A stretch of DNA of 64,000 bases from Lucinisca nassula (GCA_963580285.1 OY757019.1:59664587-59728586); one strand, 5' to 3'; counted from the stretch's first letter, positions 34,943 to 46,294 are shown. The notes: generated by a model from the sequence alone, not told the origin. Program-made: numbers and translations.

Positions 34943-35276
34943 ACCGGCCCCGATAGCTCAGTTGGTAGAGTGTCCGCTCCGGGGAACGGAAGGTCTCGGG
35001 TTCGATCCCGGGCCGCGACATACCAAAGTCGTTAAAAATGGTACTAGCTGCTCCTCGCTTGGCACTCAGATTTACGGGGTAGAGCTAGGACTGGTCGATC
35101 CAGTGTCAGGATAATGTGACTGGATGTGGTATCATGTAATGTGTCTGGGACATGATACTTCAGTGAGGCAGCACTATAAACGTGAGCATTGAGCTCCCTG
35201 TCGCAACCAGACACCGTCGTGATATGACTGAAAAATTGTTGAAAGCGACGTTAAACCCGAATTCACACACACACAC
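34943..35276 (+). mobile_element. tRNA-derived SINE (family T1) with a 13-bp target duplication
   Basis: Head GGCCCCGATAGCTCAGTTGG (A box) and GGTCTCGGGTTCGATCCC (B box); central part with GAGGCAGCACTATAAACGTG and CTCCCTGTCGCAACC; tail GCGACGTTAAACCCGAATTC then (CA)n. Flanked by ACCTTTCCTACCG at 34930-34942 and 35277-35289. It sits in the LINE RT between motifs NYRPFSLLGTVGK and VMERIVHK, so it is younger than the LINE. The layout matches bivalve SINEs with a conserved central domain. Confidence 0.88.
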
Positions 35277-36417
35277 ACCTTTCCTACCGTACCGAGTAAT
35301 GAAAAGGGTCTGTAATTTTTACATTCAGCAGGATCATCTGTTTTGAAAACTGGAGTCACATAAGCCTCTGTCCATGATCTAGGAACCTTGCATGTTGAAA
35401 ATGAGATATTATAGATTCGCGATAACGGATATGAAGGCTCTGCAGCACATGTTTTAGAATAAGATTATTAATATCGTCTGGTCCAGCTACTTTGCCGGTC
35501 TTTAGTGTTTCGAGCACTGACTTGACTTCACTCTGAGTAGTTTCCAACGTCGACATACAATTTTGATTCGTTGTAGGTATGTGTGGTAGTGGTGTTCAAG
35601 AATCATCAAGGTCGGATTGTGTTTTAAAAATGAATTTAATAAGTTAGCCTTCTCCTGATCTTCAGAAAACATGACACCATTTCCTTTCAAGGGGGTATTA
35701 AGGATTTAGTCTGAGTGGAAATAAATGTTTTCAACGTTTTCCACCAATCTTTCCTGCGCAGGTTGTTATTAAAGGGGGAGTTCCAAATCTGCCCACGCAC
35801 AGATTTTCTTGAAACTTCAGTTGTTGTTTACTTTAGGTCTATCAACTATATATATAACTTTGTTTTATTTGATTAATTACTTTAGTTCTCAGGAGAGCTC
35901 CCTGAGGTAATCCCCTGTAGAGGTCATACACACCTGTGAACTTTTCATTCTTAAATCAACAAGCTCGATTGTTTTCAAATTTTGTTGCTTTGATTGGCAA
36001 CAGAACTCTATAAGGATTAATATAATACCAAAAATATAAATGTGTCTAGGTCTTTTAATTTTTCTGATGAATTTACTTACAAAATTTCTTAAATTTTTCA
36101 TGAAAATTTATAAAAAGTAAAATGTTTATCTCAAGTGTTAGATGTGTTACTGATCTTGTCACCCCAAGATATTACACATAAAATTGGCCACATATATCCT
36201 CTATATAGCAAACAAATTAGAAAAAAAATCAGAAACCGGTAACATTGTTTTCGATTGCCAGATATGTGCTTAGGTATATTTGTGTGATGAAGTCATTTGC
36301 AATATCAGGGGACCAGATTTTCTTTTAGTATATTTTTATTGTATTTTATGACCATATAGTGTCACCTTATCATGCAAAGCTTAGCATATGCATTTACGCA
36401 ATTCCGCCCCTGCACCC

Positions 36418-36420
36418 CTC

Positions 36421-36451
<31 letters not shown>

Positions 36452-36452
36452 A
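36418..36452. repeat. Poly-C and AC microsatellite
   Basis: A run of C followed by CACACACA. A similar C-rich tract is at 36926-36955. Confidence 0.9.
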
Positions 36453-37239
36453 CTGTTCGACAGAGAATGATTTTTAGTTTGGGTTTTAGATAGTAGATGA
36501 GATGAGAACATACATTAGCAGAGAGAAAAATATAATGCACTCGTGCAGTGATCACGATGAGTGTTAGTGTTTACAGCATTGCAAAAGCGGTTATGCTAAA
36601 AAAATGTATTGTGACACAATGGGAATAAGACAAGGCGGATATTTTTTACCCTATTTTATTTGCCATTTTTTAAACCCGCAATACAAAGATATTAATGTCA
36701 GTAATACACAATGGTGTATTGAGTTTGCTTAATAAATTACTTTCATAATCCTGTTGTTTCCTTTATTGTTTTTATTGTTGACATTTCCCTCTTTTAAATA
36801 AAATAGCAGTCAATAATTTGCCATCTGTGAAAGGACAGGCTGATTTTCTGATTTGTTCTTATTATTGATCAGTCCATGTATTGGTATTTTTTCTTACATC
36901 ACTTGGTCAAAGAGACTCGTACGTCACCCCCTCCCCCCCCCCACCCCCACACACACATCAAAGGTTTTGTGAGACCAATAAAAGCATTTTCTGCATTTTT
37001 CTAGGTTCATTATAACATAGGCAAAAGTTATTGCTGCAATGTTTTAGTCTTCACAATAAATGCAAAACTAGTCACACTGAAACTATTTGCACATTTATCA
37101 ACTTGCATACACTTCCCGGAATGATATAGATGGAAGGCAAGTTGCTGTAAAACATTTATTTGGTAGCTGATATTGTATTTAGCTGCTGAAATACCATTTG
37201 CATATGTAGTCAAATGTATGCAATACTTGTCATCTATGT

Positions 37240-37466
37240 TTGTGGGACTTGTTCCTGACATTGAGATGAAATGATATCTCAAGCCCTGCCACCCTATGAA
37301 ACTACAAGGCTTATATACATTGGACGGTCTGACTCATACCACTTTGCCTGGGCAAGCTTAGTCCTTCTAAGCGGTTTACCAGTACTCGTGTTTGGTTAGT
37401 TTTAGCTCTGTGTGGAAGCAACATGCAGCCAAATCAATTTCTTCAAGCCCCAATGGACGGGGGCGT
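37240..37466 (-). mobile_element. Family S1 copy inside the TTAA element
   Basis: From CTGACATTGAGATGAAATGA to CTTCAAGCCCCAATGGACGGG; the 3' third is missing. It may be ancestral cargo or a later insertion. Confidence 0.75.
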
Positions 37467-39995
37467 AGATTTACAAATGATATGAATCAGTGTTTGCTGT
37501 ACCACTAGCACATTGGCTGAATCAAAATCAGTGCAGTTGGCTTCACATTTTCCTAAAGTACTGATAGCACATGTACTGTTTGCTATTTTAAATTGTGAAA
37601 GTGTTTGAAAGTTGAATTAAGTCTTCTCTATCATATTAATTAATCCTTTCCAAAAATAACTGCTTGTTTTCTGGATCATATTTTAGAACATAGATGATCA
37701 TATTTAAGAATATAACTTTCTTACAAGGTGACAGTTAGTGTGATTGAAATAGACTGAAGGGGCATTGTCAGAGTGAGCCAAAAACAACAGTACCATTTTG
37801 TCTACAGTAATCTGTGTATACAGTGGGCCAAAAGATCAGAAAATATTGTCTGTGTTATTATGACCTACCTGGCTGAAACATAATACAAACACCATTATTC
37901 TTGGCCATTCAAGCAACCAGTGTCATTCCAGTATGACCGTCAGACTTTTCAAACGTTTTAAGATCACTGCATCAGTTAAATACATACTTATTAGAGTCAA
38001 GTAAAATTGTCTGGTTTACAGAACCATCCTGTTTACTTGCCATTTCAACAATCTTTGTCATACTAAGCTTCAGCATTGCCTCCACTTCTATTTAGAATTA
38101 CATTAATGCAAAAACGCTTGTTCTAAAATGAAGTATTTTTTTAAATAAGATCTGAATGAATTGTTAACGAAAGCTCGAAATGAATTGTGTTTTTGGTGTT
38201 CATCAGGGCATCATAATTGATACAAATGCTGATTATATATGAGCTCATACTATACACCATCATATAAACACACATATATTCATGTTTATTATATATTGGC
38301 GAGCAATTTTTCGATTGAAAATATCGCACCATATGATATCTACAAATGGTTTGAAACAATTCAAAACTCTGACCATTACTATTTAATGTTCAAATGCGGA
38401 ATGTTACCGGCCTCAGATTTTCAAGAAAGTTTGATAAAATGTTCTACATATATATGGTCAATTTTCATATTAAAATGATGGGGTGACAAGAACTGCAACA
38501 GTGTGAAATCAAACGTCAAACATACTCCAAAAGATTTTATGGTTGTGAATTCTGGGGTCTGCTCCATATGAAATTGAGCATGGTGTATCGAACTTTGCCT
38601 AAACAATACTAAATGTGATACAAAGATAATCACAGATTACTACAGTGATGCCGGAGAACAAAATAACTCCAAAACATGAAAAGGTTGAATGTATATATAC
38701 ACTAGTTTGAGGGTACCCCTACTTTCAGATGTGGACATAAATAAAACATTGTAGATTTATAACGAAAACAGATATAAGAGTGAAATAGCTAAATAATGAA
38801 TTGTCATTTACTAAGCAGTAATTATGCACAATATCATGAAAATCTGTGCGTGGGCAGAACCCTATGGAAATTTACTATAGGCTGGAACTCCCCCTTTAAG
38901 TTTATTTGCCAGATGTTCAAAGTATGTTTTCTTAGAAGTTCTCAATAAATTAATAGTTTCATTTCTGATCTTTTTATATTTCGCCGAGTTTTCGTTTGTT
39001 TTGGTTCGTGTTGTTTTATCATATGCCCGTTTTCGTTTCCTCATCATTTTTCTTAGTTCGTTATGCATCCATGGCGCATCAGATTGGCGTATGTTAACAC
39101 ATTTATTCGGTATGCATTTGCTTGATAATTGTAAGATATGTTGGGCTAAATTTTCTGAATATATTTCATCATTTACAAGAGAGTCCCAGTCAGAATCGCG
39201 AAGTTTTTTGTTTTAGAGTCCCGTAGTCACCGTTTTTATATTTCCAAATATGTCTTTTTAGAACTTTCGAGGGAGGTTTAATAAATTTGAAAACGCAAAA
39301 TACGGGACAATGGTATTGAATTTCCTGATTTACAAAAGGATCGCCTACGCCACTTAAAATAACATATCGTTGATTAGAGACCAGAAACAAGTCAATCAGA
39401 GAAGATGATCTTTCGGTAAAATGCGTAGGTTCACTAATCATTTGATGTATGTTAAACTGGCGACAAAGATAAGATATTTTGGTATTAGAATTAGGTTTGT
39501 GTACATCTGAATTAAAATCTTCCAGGATAATTAATTCTGGAATTTCAGTATATATGGCCATGTCAGTTGAGTTTTCTATATTTGATAGGACAGTTTGATC
39601 AGAGTAAGGGGTCGGTAAAATGTTCCTACAAGTAATCATTTATTATGGAGTCGAACTTCTTTCCAGACACATTCTATATTTAAAATTTCAAGGTCATTCC
39701 TACGTATGCATTGCATGGTTTATCATTTTTGACGTATACGCCACACAACCGTGTCCGTCACCAGTACGATCCTTCCGGAAAGAAGAACGGAAACCCGCTA
39801 TACTTACATCAGAATTATTCATGTTTGGGGTGCACCAGCTTTCAGTAATAGAGATTAGGTCAATTTTGGCAATTCAGATTCTATGAGGTCGAGTTTATGT
39901 AGTGCACTTTGAACGTTATAATGAACGACTGAGAAATTGTTTCTAATTAGGTCGAAGAACATTCAGTATCACAGTCAGAATCTGGCCCAGGGTTT

Positions 39996-40186
39996 GTGTA
40001 GATTATATTTTCTTGTCTTTTGGGATCATTGATTCCATTGTGGAATTTTGACAATATCTTAGGGTCACTGATGAGGCCTAATTGGCCGACACTAGCTAGT
40101 CTGGGGCAGAAAACATATACACCCCATATTTTTCGGTTCTGTGGTGTATTCCTTGCTTCCAAAGGATAACCCTTTTATAGAACATA
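39996..40186 (+). mobile_element. Single hammerhead monomer (family H2) inserted in the LINE
   Basis: 191 bp matching 46300-46500 and, reversed, 52640-52830. TTT at 39993-39995 and 40187-40189 may be a short target duplication. It splits the LINE's GDIELN from PGP. The hammerhead core is at 40062-40107. Confidence 0.8.
40062..40107 (+). ncRNA. Hammerhead of family H2, core mutated
   Basis: GGGTCA-CTGATGA-GGCC-TAATT-GGCC then GACA instead of GAAA, stem III ACTAGCTAGT-like, stem I partner TGGGGC. The change at A14 should inactivate it. Confidence 0.8.
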
Positions 40187-40241
40187 TTTAATTCAATATC
40201 ACCAGCACAGAAAAGCAGCATTCTTAGGAATGTGTAATATT

Positions 40242-40956
40242 CGAAAGTGTTAAGACAGCTTAAGCCTTTTAGCTTTTGATGCCTACTGTAGTGCAAGCCA
40301 ATCCTTTGCCTATGAACTACAATATCAACCCCAGTCATCGTTAAATATATGAGCAATATTTATAGAACGTGCACAAAGGACTGGTTTGCAGCAAGAAGTA
40401 ATAAAATGCAATAATGTCAGCATATCATTACAATAACTGTCAATGGGAATCTGGGATAATGTTTCTGATGTTCTTAATATGCGAAAGTGTTCAGACAGCT
40501 TAAGCCTTTTAGCTTTTGATGCCTACTGAAGTGCAAGCCAATCCTTTGCCTATGAACTACAATATCAACCCCAGTCATCGTTAAATATATGAGCAATATT
40601 TATAGAACGTGCACAAAGGACTGGTTTGCAGCAAGAAGTAATAAAATGCAATAATGTCAGCATATCATTACAATAACTGTCAATGGGAATCTGGGATAAT
40701 GTTTCTGATGTTCTTAATATGCGAAAGTGTTCAGACAGCTTAAGCCTTTTAGCTTTTGATGCCTACTGAAGTGCAAGCCAATCCTTTGCCTATGAACTAC
40801 AATATCAACCCCAGTCATCGTTAAATATCAGAGCAATATTTATAGAACGTGCACAAAGGACTGGTTTGCAGCAAGAAGTAATAAGATGCAATAATGTCAG
40901 CATATCATTACAATAACTGTCAATGGGAATCTGGGATAATGTTTCTGATGTTCTTG
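40242..40956 (-). repeat. Tandem 240-bp 5' monomers of the LINE, three copies
   Basis: CGAAAGTGTT at 40242, 40482 and 40722 marks an exact 240-bp step. The copies are nearly identical. The first LINE codons lie in the innermost monomer, so the array sits where the 5' untranslated region and promoter should be. Repeated 5' monomers act as promoters in some LINEs (for example mouse L1); that role is inferred here. Confidence 0.8.
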
Positions 40957-40983
40957 TAAACATCGATATATCATTTATAAATT

Positions 40984-41165
40984 TATTTATTTATTTTTTA
41001 TTTATTTATTTATTTTGGTTTTGGTTTTACGGCCCTTTCAAGATTATTTCACTCATATCGAGCCGATTTTTAATCAGAGGTGGGCGAAAACCGGAGTACC
41101 CGGAGAAAAACCACCTGACCTTCCGTTGCAGAACTTGGCGTCTCACATGTGACCCGAATTTATAA
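40984..41165. repeat. TTTA microsatellite and a dispersed molluscan-type repeat
   Basis: (TTTA)n, then GGTTTTACGGCCCTTTCAAG, ATTTCACTCATATCGAGCCG and AAACCGGAGTACCCGGAGAA. The last block is widespread in mollusc DNA in my experience. No boxes or ends defined. Confidence 0.5.
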
Positions 41166-41944
41166 ATTTATATAGTTTAAATACTTGCAAGATATGATAT
41201 AGAAAAATAAACTTTTTTTCTAAAATGGAAATCAATAACAACCACAACAACAATGAAAACAATTTTGGTGACCAAACAGTCCCTCAGTACCTGAGCTGTA
41301 GTTAATGTTTTCTGTTTTGTAAAGTGTACAGATTTTCTGGGTCAGCATAGCTAGTTCCATCAAATTAGGCCACATCAATGCCCCCAATATAGTCTAGCCC
41401 TATTTAAACTACTATATTCTTTAAGCCTGAATTTAAAAAAAAAAAAAATGCAAAATTTGCCTAATGCTATCCAAAGATTACAAACCATCGCCCCATCAGC
41501 ACTGTCAGTGCTTTGATTTTAAATAAATGAGGAAATAAAGTTCTACATTATATCTATTTATATTTTTATTTAGCTGAATGGCTTAGAACTTATTAAATGT
41601 TACTGAATTAACAAAGAAATGCGCATTTGCCAAATATGCACAAGCAGTTAAACGATAAGATCCGAGGTAAACCGAAATCAGGACCGCTATATACCCGGGT
41701 TCTAGTATTTAGGAAATTAAGAATTTCAGCAAATTCTTGTCTTTAGGAGTAGGCCGCTTTTGTCGAGAGATACAAGAATATTTTTTTAAAGATTTGCCTC
41801 CCCTGAAGAGGAACCATCCACAATTACTGAATGTTATTGAGGAGATAACCCCCGATATAGCTTTTTGCTTTGCCTTATGCGAGGTGGGCATATCAACAAA
41901 ATCTTTAATCTTTTTGGGTTGATTGTTTATCAACTGACCCTCGG
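41166..41944. other. No feature recognised
   Basis: AT-rich with short frames only. Confidence 0.4.
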
Positions 41945-41977
41945 CCCCCGCCCATCGGGGCTTGAAGAAATAGATTT
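41945..41977 (+). mobile_element. S1 fragment (5' tip)
   Basis: GCCCCCGCCCATCGGGGCTTGAAGAAATAGAT, cut off at the junction with a LINE remnant. Confidence 0.7.
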
Positions 41978-41984
41978 ATTATTT

Positions 41985-43075
41985 CTTTATTTATATAAAT
42001 GACATTCTCAAACATATAGGATCTGCAATTCGGTTCTTCGCAGGTGATACCAGCTTGTATATAGTCGTAGACTCTCCTGATACAGCTGCTGGCGTAATTA
42101 ACACTGATCTTAGCACCATCAGTAAATTGGTGGAAGACTGATTGGTCAAATTCAACGCTGACAAAACCATCTCTGTCTTGATTTCTAGAAAACTTGTTCC
42201 GGTTCATCATCCTCCTTTCTATATGGCTGGTTAGGTCTTAACATAAAGAGACTCTCCTAAGCATCTCGGTATAACACTTTCTAAATCATGTAGTTGGATG
42301 GAACATATTGACAACATATCTAAAAAGGCAAGGGTACGGCTTAATCTTCTCAGATCCCTCAAATTCAGGATCAGCAGACAGTCCCTCGAACAAATGTACA
42401 CATCCTTTATTCTACCACTACTAGAATACTGTGGCACTGTTTGGGATAATGCATCGACTGAGAGCAAGAAAAAAAAATAGATTCTACCCATATAGACGCA
42501 GCTAGAATATTTACTGGTGCTACAAAATTATGTAGCATACCAAAGTTATTGTCTGAGCTTGGTTGGGACACTTTACAAAGCAGGCGCAATAAATACAAAC
42601 TAGTAACTTTCTACAAAATAGTGCACGGACTTGCCCCCAACTACCTATTCGACCTATTTCCACCCCCTTGTACAAGAAAACACCAACTAAACAAAATGCT
42701 AATAATTTTCAACTATTTGCTTCAAACACCAACCTGTTTTATCATTCATTCTTCCCTTCGGAACTCCCTGGCCGACGAACTGAAACAGGCCTCATCTGTT
42801 GTATCTTTCAAGAATCTCTTAAATAGGCATGCTATACGGCCACCTAAATATTATAGCGTAGGTACTCGAATTGGACAAATCTTACATGCTAGATTGAGAA
42901 TGGAGTGTAGCTCTTTAAATTCACACTTATACCATAAGAACATCGTAGATAGTCCCTCCTGTTTATGCGGATGATTCGATAGTGCTTACCATTTCTTGTT
43001 TGTTTGTCCGAGATATACAGCAGCACGAAATACCAGCCAATCTTCATAATTACTCCACACGGGGTTTGCTTTTTG
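41985..43075 (+). pseudogene. LINE reverse transcriptase, C-terminal half, 5' truncated
   Basis: Starts in the RT palm: YINDILKHIGSAIRFF then AGDT where FADD is expected (second catalytic Asp pair damaged). Then DTAAGVINTDLSTISKLVED, a stop, WMEHIDNISKKARVRLNLLR (42298-42480), LPLLEYCGTVWDNAS, and MSELGWDTLQSRRNKYKLVT (42549-42974) to PKYYSVGTRIGQILHARLR and SPSCLCG. Same family type as the 33-41 kb LINE. Several stops and frame changes. Dead. Confidence 0.82.
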
Positions 43076-43220
43076 GATGTACCAGTACAACGGACAAGCA
43101 AAATGAAGAAATATTCTTAAAAGTTCAAAATTTCATTATAAATTCAGGACGTTTGAGGCTCCAAGCCAAAAAGCAAGCTTTGCCGAACTTTTCCTTGACA
43201 AGTGGGGTCCCCCGTCAACA

Positions 43221-43225
<5 letters not shown>

Positions 43226-43260
<35 letters not shown>

Positions 43261-43277
43261 ACTCTCACTCTCTCTCT
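43226..43277. repeat. TC microsatellite
   Basis: TCTCTC run with TCAC variants. Confidence 0.9.
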
Positions 43278-43452
43278 TCACATTTGGTACTTGGTTTTCA
43301 ACTATTTGCTCAGTATGTAACCGCCTTTGGTATTTTCGAAGAAACTTCCATGAATCACAGGAGATGACTTTGATATAAGCAAAAGCATGCTGTCAGTTGC
43401 TGTTGTAATTAGTACATGGAGATTATTCTTGACAAATAAATACTGTTTAAAC

Positions 43453-43725
43453 CAAGAAATAGATGGGCTGCATGATGCTTTCACGCAGAGCTGAAACCGA
43501 CCGCACACGAGTACTCGGAAACTGCTTAAAGGAGCTAAGCTTGCCCATGCAAAGGGGTGCGAGTCAGCCCGTCTATGCTTATAAACCCTATTGGTTTCAA
43601 TGAGATGTCATTTCATCTCAATAACGGGTTAAAGTCCCACAAAATTGGAAGCAACGTCTCCAAAATGACCTATACAATGTTGATGGGGACGTTAAACCTA
43701 AACTCAATCAAACAAACAAAATTAT
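43453..43725 (+). mobile_element. Family S1 SINE-like element, 5' tip missing
   Basis: CAAGAAATAGATGGGCTGCATG to GGGGACGTTAAACCTAAACTC, then CAAACAAACAAA. Confidence 0.8.
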
Positions 43726-43844
43726 CAACTGACCCAAAGTTAGTCCAGGTTAGTTTTGCTTTTTTGTAGTTGAGATATCAGGGTGCTGTATAAGAAGATT
43801 ATCTGTAAAACATGGACAGGGCTTATGTGCTGCAACACTGGCAA

Positions 43845-43915
43845 ACAATGTGGACCCAGCTCAGATGCTGTAGAACTCGGCTCCTGATCATGGTATTTTC
43901 TGTTTGCTTGAAGTA
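43845..43915. repeat. Decayed fold-back (CAAACAGTG family)
   Basis: GGCAAACAATGTGGACCCAG left arm; right arm GATCATGGTATTTTCTGTTTGC, poorly paired. Confidence 0.5.
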
Positions 43916-44448
43916 CAGCAATTTGACAAACGAAATAATCTAAGTCCCCGTTCAGCAGTTTAGCGGCCTATTTATTTATTTATACAATATTTTAAGAGGA
44001 TGGCACAATTAGCGGCAAACCTAGTCTACCTTGTGGCCCTCTGTAAAATACAAAGATGTCATATAAAACATATGGAAAACATTACAAAATGCATTATATA
44101 CATATATACAGTAAAACAAAGACAACGTGGTCTCATAAGACGTATCTTGTTAAAACAGTTATTAAAATTCTTGAATGTTTCAAAAGAACAGATCGTGTAT
44201 TGAAACAGTCAACAGCACATGTAGTGTATGATTTGTGTTTCCGGTTGAGACCACTGTTTATTAAAATATTAATTTATTAGATATCACAGACTATCGGGTT
44301 ATCTAAAATAGATTAAGATGCGTGGACAATGAAGGGTTTGTGACTTAAAAGGAATGCATATGTACAATGGTGAACATAAAACATGATAAAATATTACCAA
44401 CAGTGCCTAACAAAATGGTGATACCTGTCTTTTAAAAGCACCTTATGA

Positions 44449-45600
44449 CTAAGAGTTTCTGACTTCGAGAGGCAAAGAATTCCATAGTCGTGGTGCCGAG
44501 CATGAAAATGCCCCACTATAAAGTGCTGTGCGGGACCTTGGAACATACAGTGCACCGTTGGACCCTGATCTTATATTTAATGTATGTCTGTGTGACATCG
44601 GTGTGAGCAACTTGTTTATATAATCTGTAGTCATATCATTTAAGGCTTTGATGGGTGGAGTAAGTTAATTGTATCGATTCCTGATCTTTGTTTTACTTCT
44701 ACTTTGTAGGTAAGAACAGCTGTATTATTTTATTCTACTCGTCACGGAAGTCCAACCTAGCTCATGGAACATAAGGGCAGATGGCGTATCAAAGTCAGCA
44801 CTAAGTATAATCTATGCTGCTCGTTTTTGTAGTTTTATCAACCTTTCAATATTAGCAGTTGATGTTGATCCCCATGTAACTGAGCCATAGTCAAGCAGCG
44901 GTAGAATATACCCTTGATAAAATAGCTTTTGTACGTGTATGGGAACACATTCCGATAGTTGTCGCAACAATGATATTTTAGAAGAGACAGCAGCGCAAAG
45001 ATAGTATATATGGGTATTCCAGTTTAAGTTTTCGTCAATACAAAGGCTCAAAAGCTTTTGATTTGACACCTGCTTTATATTGATGCTGTCAGATTTTATA
45101 TCTAAAAGATTGGAGCCATTTAAGCGATGCCTAGTTCCTATAGTCATGCATGACGTTTTCTGATCATTTACATGCATTTTGTTACATCTACTCCAATATT
45201 TAGAATTGTTAAAATCGGATTGTAGGTGGTTTTCGACGGTTTGATTATTGTTACTATGAGTGTGAAAGGTGGCATCGTCGGCATATAAGTCCGCATAGCA
45301 ATATCTAAGAAACAAGGGTAGGTCGTTGATAAATAGCAAAAATAAGGTAGGACCAAGTATCGCGCCCTGAGGTACACCGGAACGAACATGTGCAAACTCA
45401 GATAAGCCTTTGTCGTATACTATAGGCTGTTGGCGACAACTAAGGTATGACTCCGACCAACGGACTGTGTTTAGGCTACGTTTGTACAGGGAAAGCTTTT
45501 GTATCAGAATACTATGGTCCACAATATCAAATGCTTTGCGAAAGTCGAGGAAAATTGTTCCCACGATGTCCCCCTACGCATTGATTATACATTAACAGTG
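44449..45600 (-). pseudogene. Jockey-superfamily LINE reverse transcriptase, 5' truncated
   Basis: The 45564-44812 frame (250 codons) starts in RT motif A (GTIFLDFRKAFDIVDHSIL), then SGVPQGAILGPTLFLLFIND, YADLYADDATFH (catalytic YADD), LCIDENLNWNTHIYYL and ILPLLDYGSVTWG, ending at RAA and a stop. Beyond the stop the same frame continues (IILSADFDTPSALMFHELGW). A foreign piece (about 44655-44705, R3-like) interrupts it before the last domain at 44634-44449 (YVPRSRTALYSGAFS, LWNSLPLEVR). Another stop precedes GDIVGTIF. A different subfamily from the 33-41 kb LINE. Confidence 0.85.
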
Positions 45601-45693
45601 TTCTAAAACCTCTTGTGCCGGCTGGAAGTTTTTTATATATCTTTTGGACTACATGAAATTTAAAATAAATAAAATACACGAAAAATAAACAGA

Positions 45694-45765
45694 TGGAGAT
45701 GCCGGGGATCGAACCCGGGGCCTTTCACATGCAAAGCGAACGCTCTACCACTGAACCACATCCCC
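45694..45765 (-). tRNA. tRNA-Ala (UGC)
   Basis: 72 nt, intact cloverleaf. Acceptor GGGGATG/CATCTCC with one G-U pair, D arm GTTC/GAGC, anticodon arm TTCGC-TTTGCAT-GTGAA (anticodon TGC), T arm CCGGGTTCGATCCCCGG, discriminator A. A T-run (ATTTTT on the minus strand) follows within about 10 bp as a Pol III stop. No CCA in DNA, as normal for eukaryotes. Confidence 0.93.
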
Positions 45766-45854
45766 TCGATGACGAACGGAAGTAAATCTCTATTGTATAA
45801 TGGTAAAGTTTAATCACATGACCATATGCCCAGTGTGTTTGATTTTTAAGCTCA

Positions 45855-45942
45855 CTCGATAGTCTGGAGAGGCCCGGGATCGAACCCACGACCCCTGATT
45901 TAAAACGGCGAGTACCATAACCACTACACCACCGAGGCTTCT
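45855..45942 (-). mobile_element. tRNA-like SINE head (family T2)
   Basis: GCCTCGGTGGTGTAGTGGTTA and GTGGGTTCGATCCCGGG on the minus strand, followed by CTCCAGACTATCGAGTGAGC. Same design as 11111-11265. Lies about 100 bp from tRNA-Ala but is not itself a good tRNA. Confidence 0.6.
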
Positions 45943-46294
45943 CATATGTCTTGTTCTGAGGTCTGATCTTTATCTGTACTGTTTGTCAATGTGATTTTAA
46001 GTGACACTACATCATTGACGGTCTTGCAACGGTTAGTGGCGGGTTTTATAACAGATCATTTTTCAATCGATCGTTCGTTCCTAAATGAATATGAGATTTA
46101 TCATTTGACGTCACGTCTGATAGTGTAATGACGCCATATATTACATTCATAACAGAGAAATACTATGATTTCTACTAGACATAAACTTGGTATTTTCCTT
46201 TTAGCTAAGAAGAAATATTTGCTCATAGCTCACTTTATGTACAAGATACAAGATAGCGCTTTTGCAGTGAAATCGTTATATTCAAACGCGGGAA

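Larger units (their letters stand above)
35773..38895. mobile_element. 3.1-kb TTAA-flanked element, non-autonomous
   Basis: TTAA at 35769-35772 and 38896-38899. Ends AGGGGGAGTTCCA...CTGCCCACGCACAGATTTTC, the right end carrying an extra segment of about 25 bp between the two blocks. Deleting it and one TTAA joins LINE codons in frame (FEHLANKL to NNNLRRKDWWK). No transposase: only short frames, plus an S1 copy (37240-37466) and C/AC tracts. TTAA targets are typical of piggyBac and Kolobok; which one is not resolvable here. Confidence 0.8.
33328..40356 (-). pseudogene. LINE polyprotein remains: 2A-like, endonuclease and reverse transcriptase
   Basis: N-terminus MLIYLTM... leads to LLFCAGDIELN at 40186-40203 and resumes with PGP at 39983-39991 beyond an insertion. 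Endonuclease landmarks: HYNVQSALHKLDLI, ITESW, LIILEDFNSD (canonical GDFN, here EDFN), SSSLIDLFLVSN and YHCPVF. RT landmarks: GPDDINNLILKH, TPVFKTDDPAECKNYRPFSLL (35280-35359), LQSGFVPG, RAIFRDISHAFDRVWH, ITAAVP, a stop in place of Q, GSILGPLLFLVYIND, FADD (near 34490) and HKDIGVII. The C-terminus has PPVIRDWNSLD, then HFFFHCPRYLAQRQVM after a frameshift near 33560, ending near ILHTKRF. Several frame changes; not translatable as it stands. Confidence 0.85.
33328..40956 (-). mobile_element. CR1/L2-like LINE, apparently full length, dead, with three nested insertions
   Basis: One non-LTR retrotransposon spread over 7.6 kb. From its 5' end: tandem 240-bp monomers (40956-40242), start codon (40354-40356) in the last monomer, 2A-like motif, apurinic-type endonuclease (about 39985-39190), linker, reverse transcriptase (about 35560-34140), C-terminal domain (to about 33328). 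Removing the hammerhead monomer (39996-40186), the TTAA element (35773-38895) and the SINE (34943-35276) restores continuity at each site. It is broken further by frameshifts and by a stop replacing the Q of the RT motif VPQG. CR1/L2 placement rests on layout and the GDIELNPGP-type motif. Confidence 0.82.

Noticed and set aside
34905..35114. 69-codon frame with PGIEP-like reading on the other strand
   Set aside because: Translation of the SINE tRNA head and not a protein.
45855..45942. A third tRNA gene next to tRNA-Ala
   Set aside because: A and B boxes are present but the acceptor and anticodon stems do not pair well; it matches a SINE head seen at 11111-11265.
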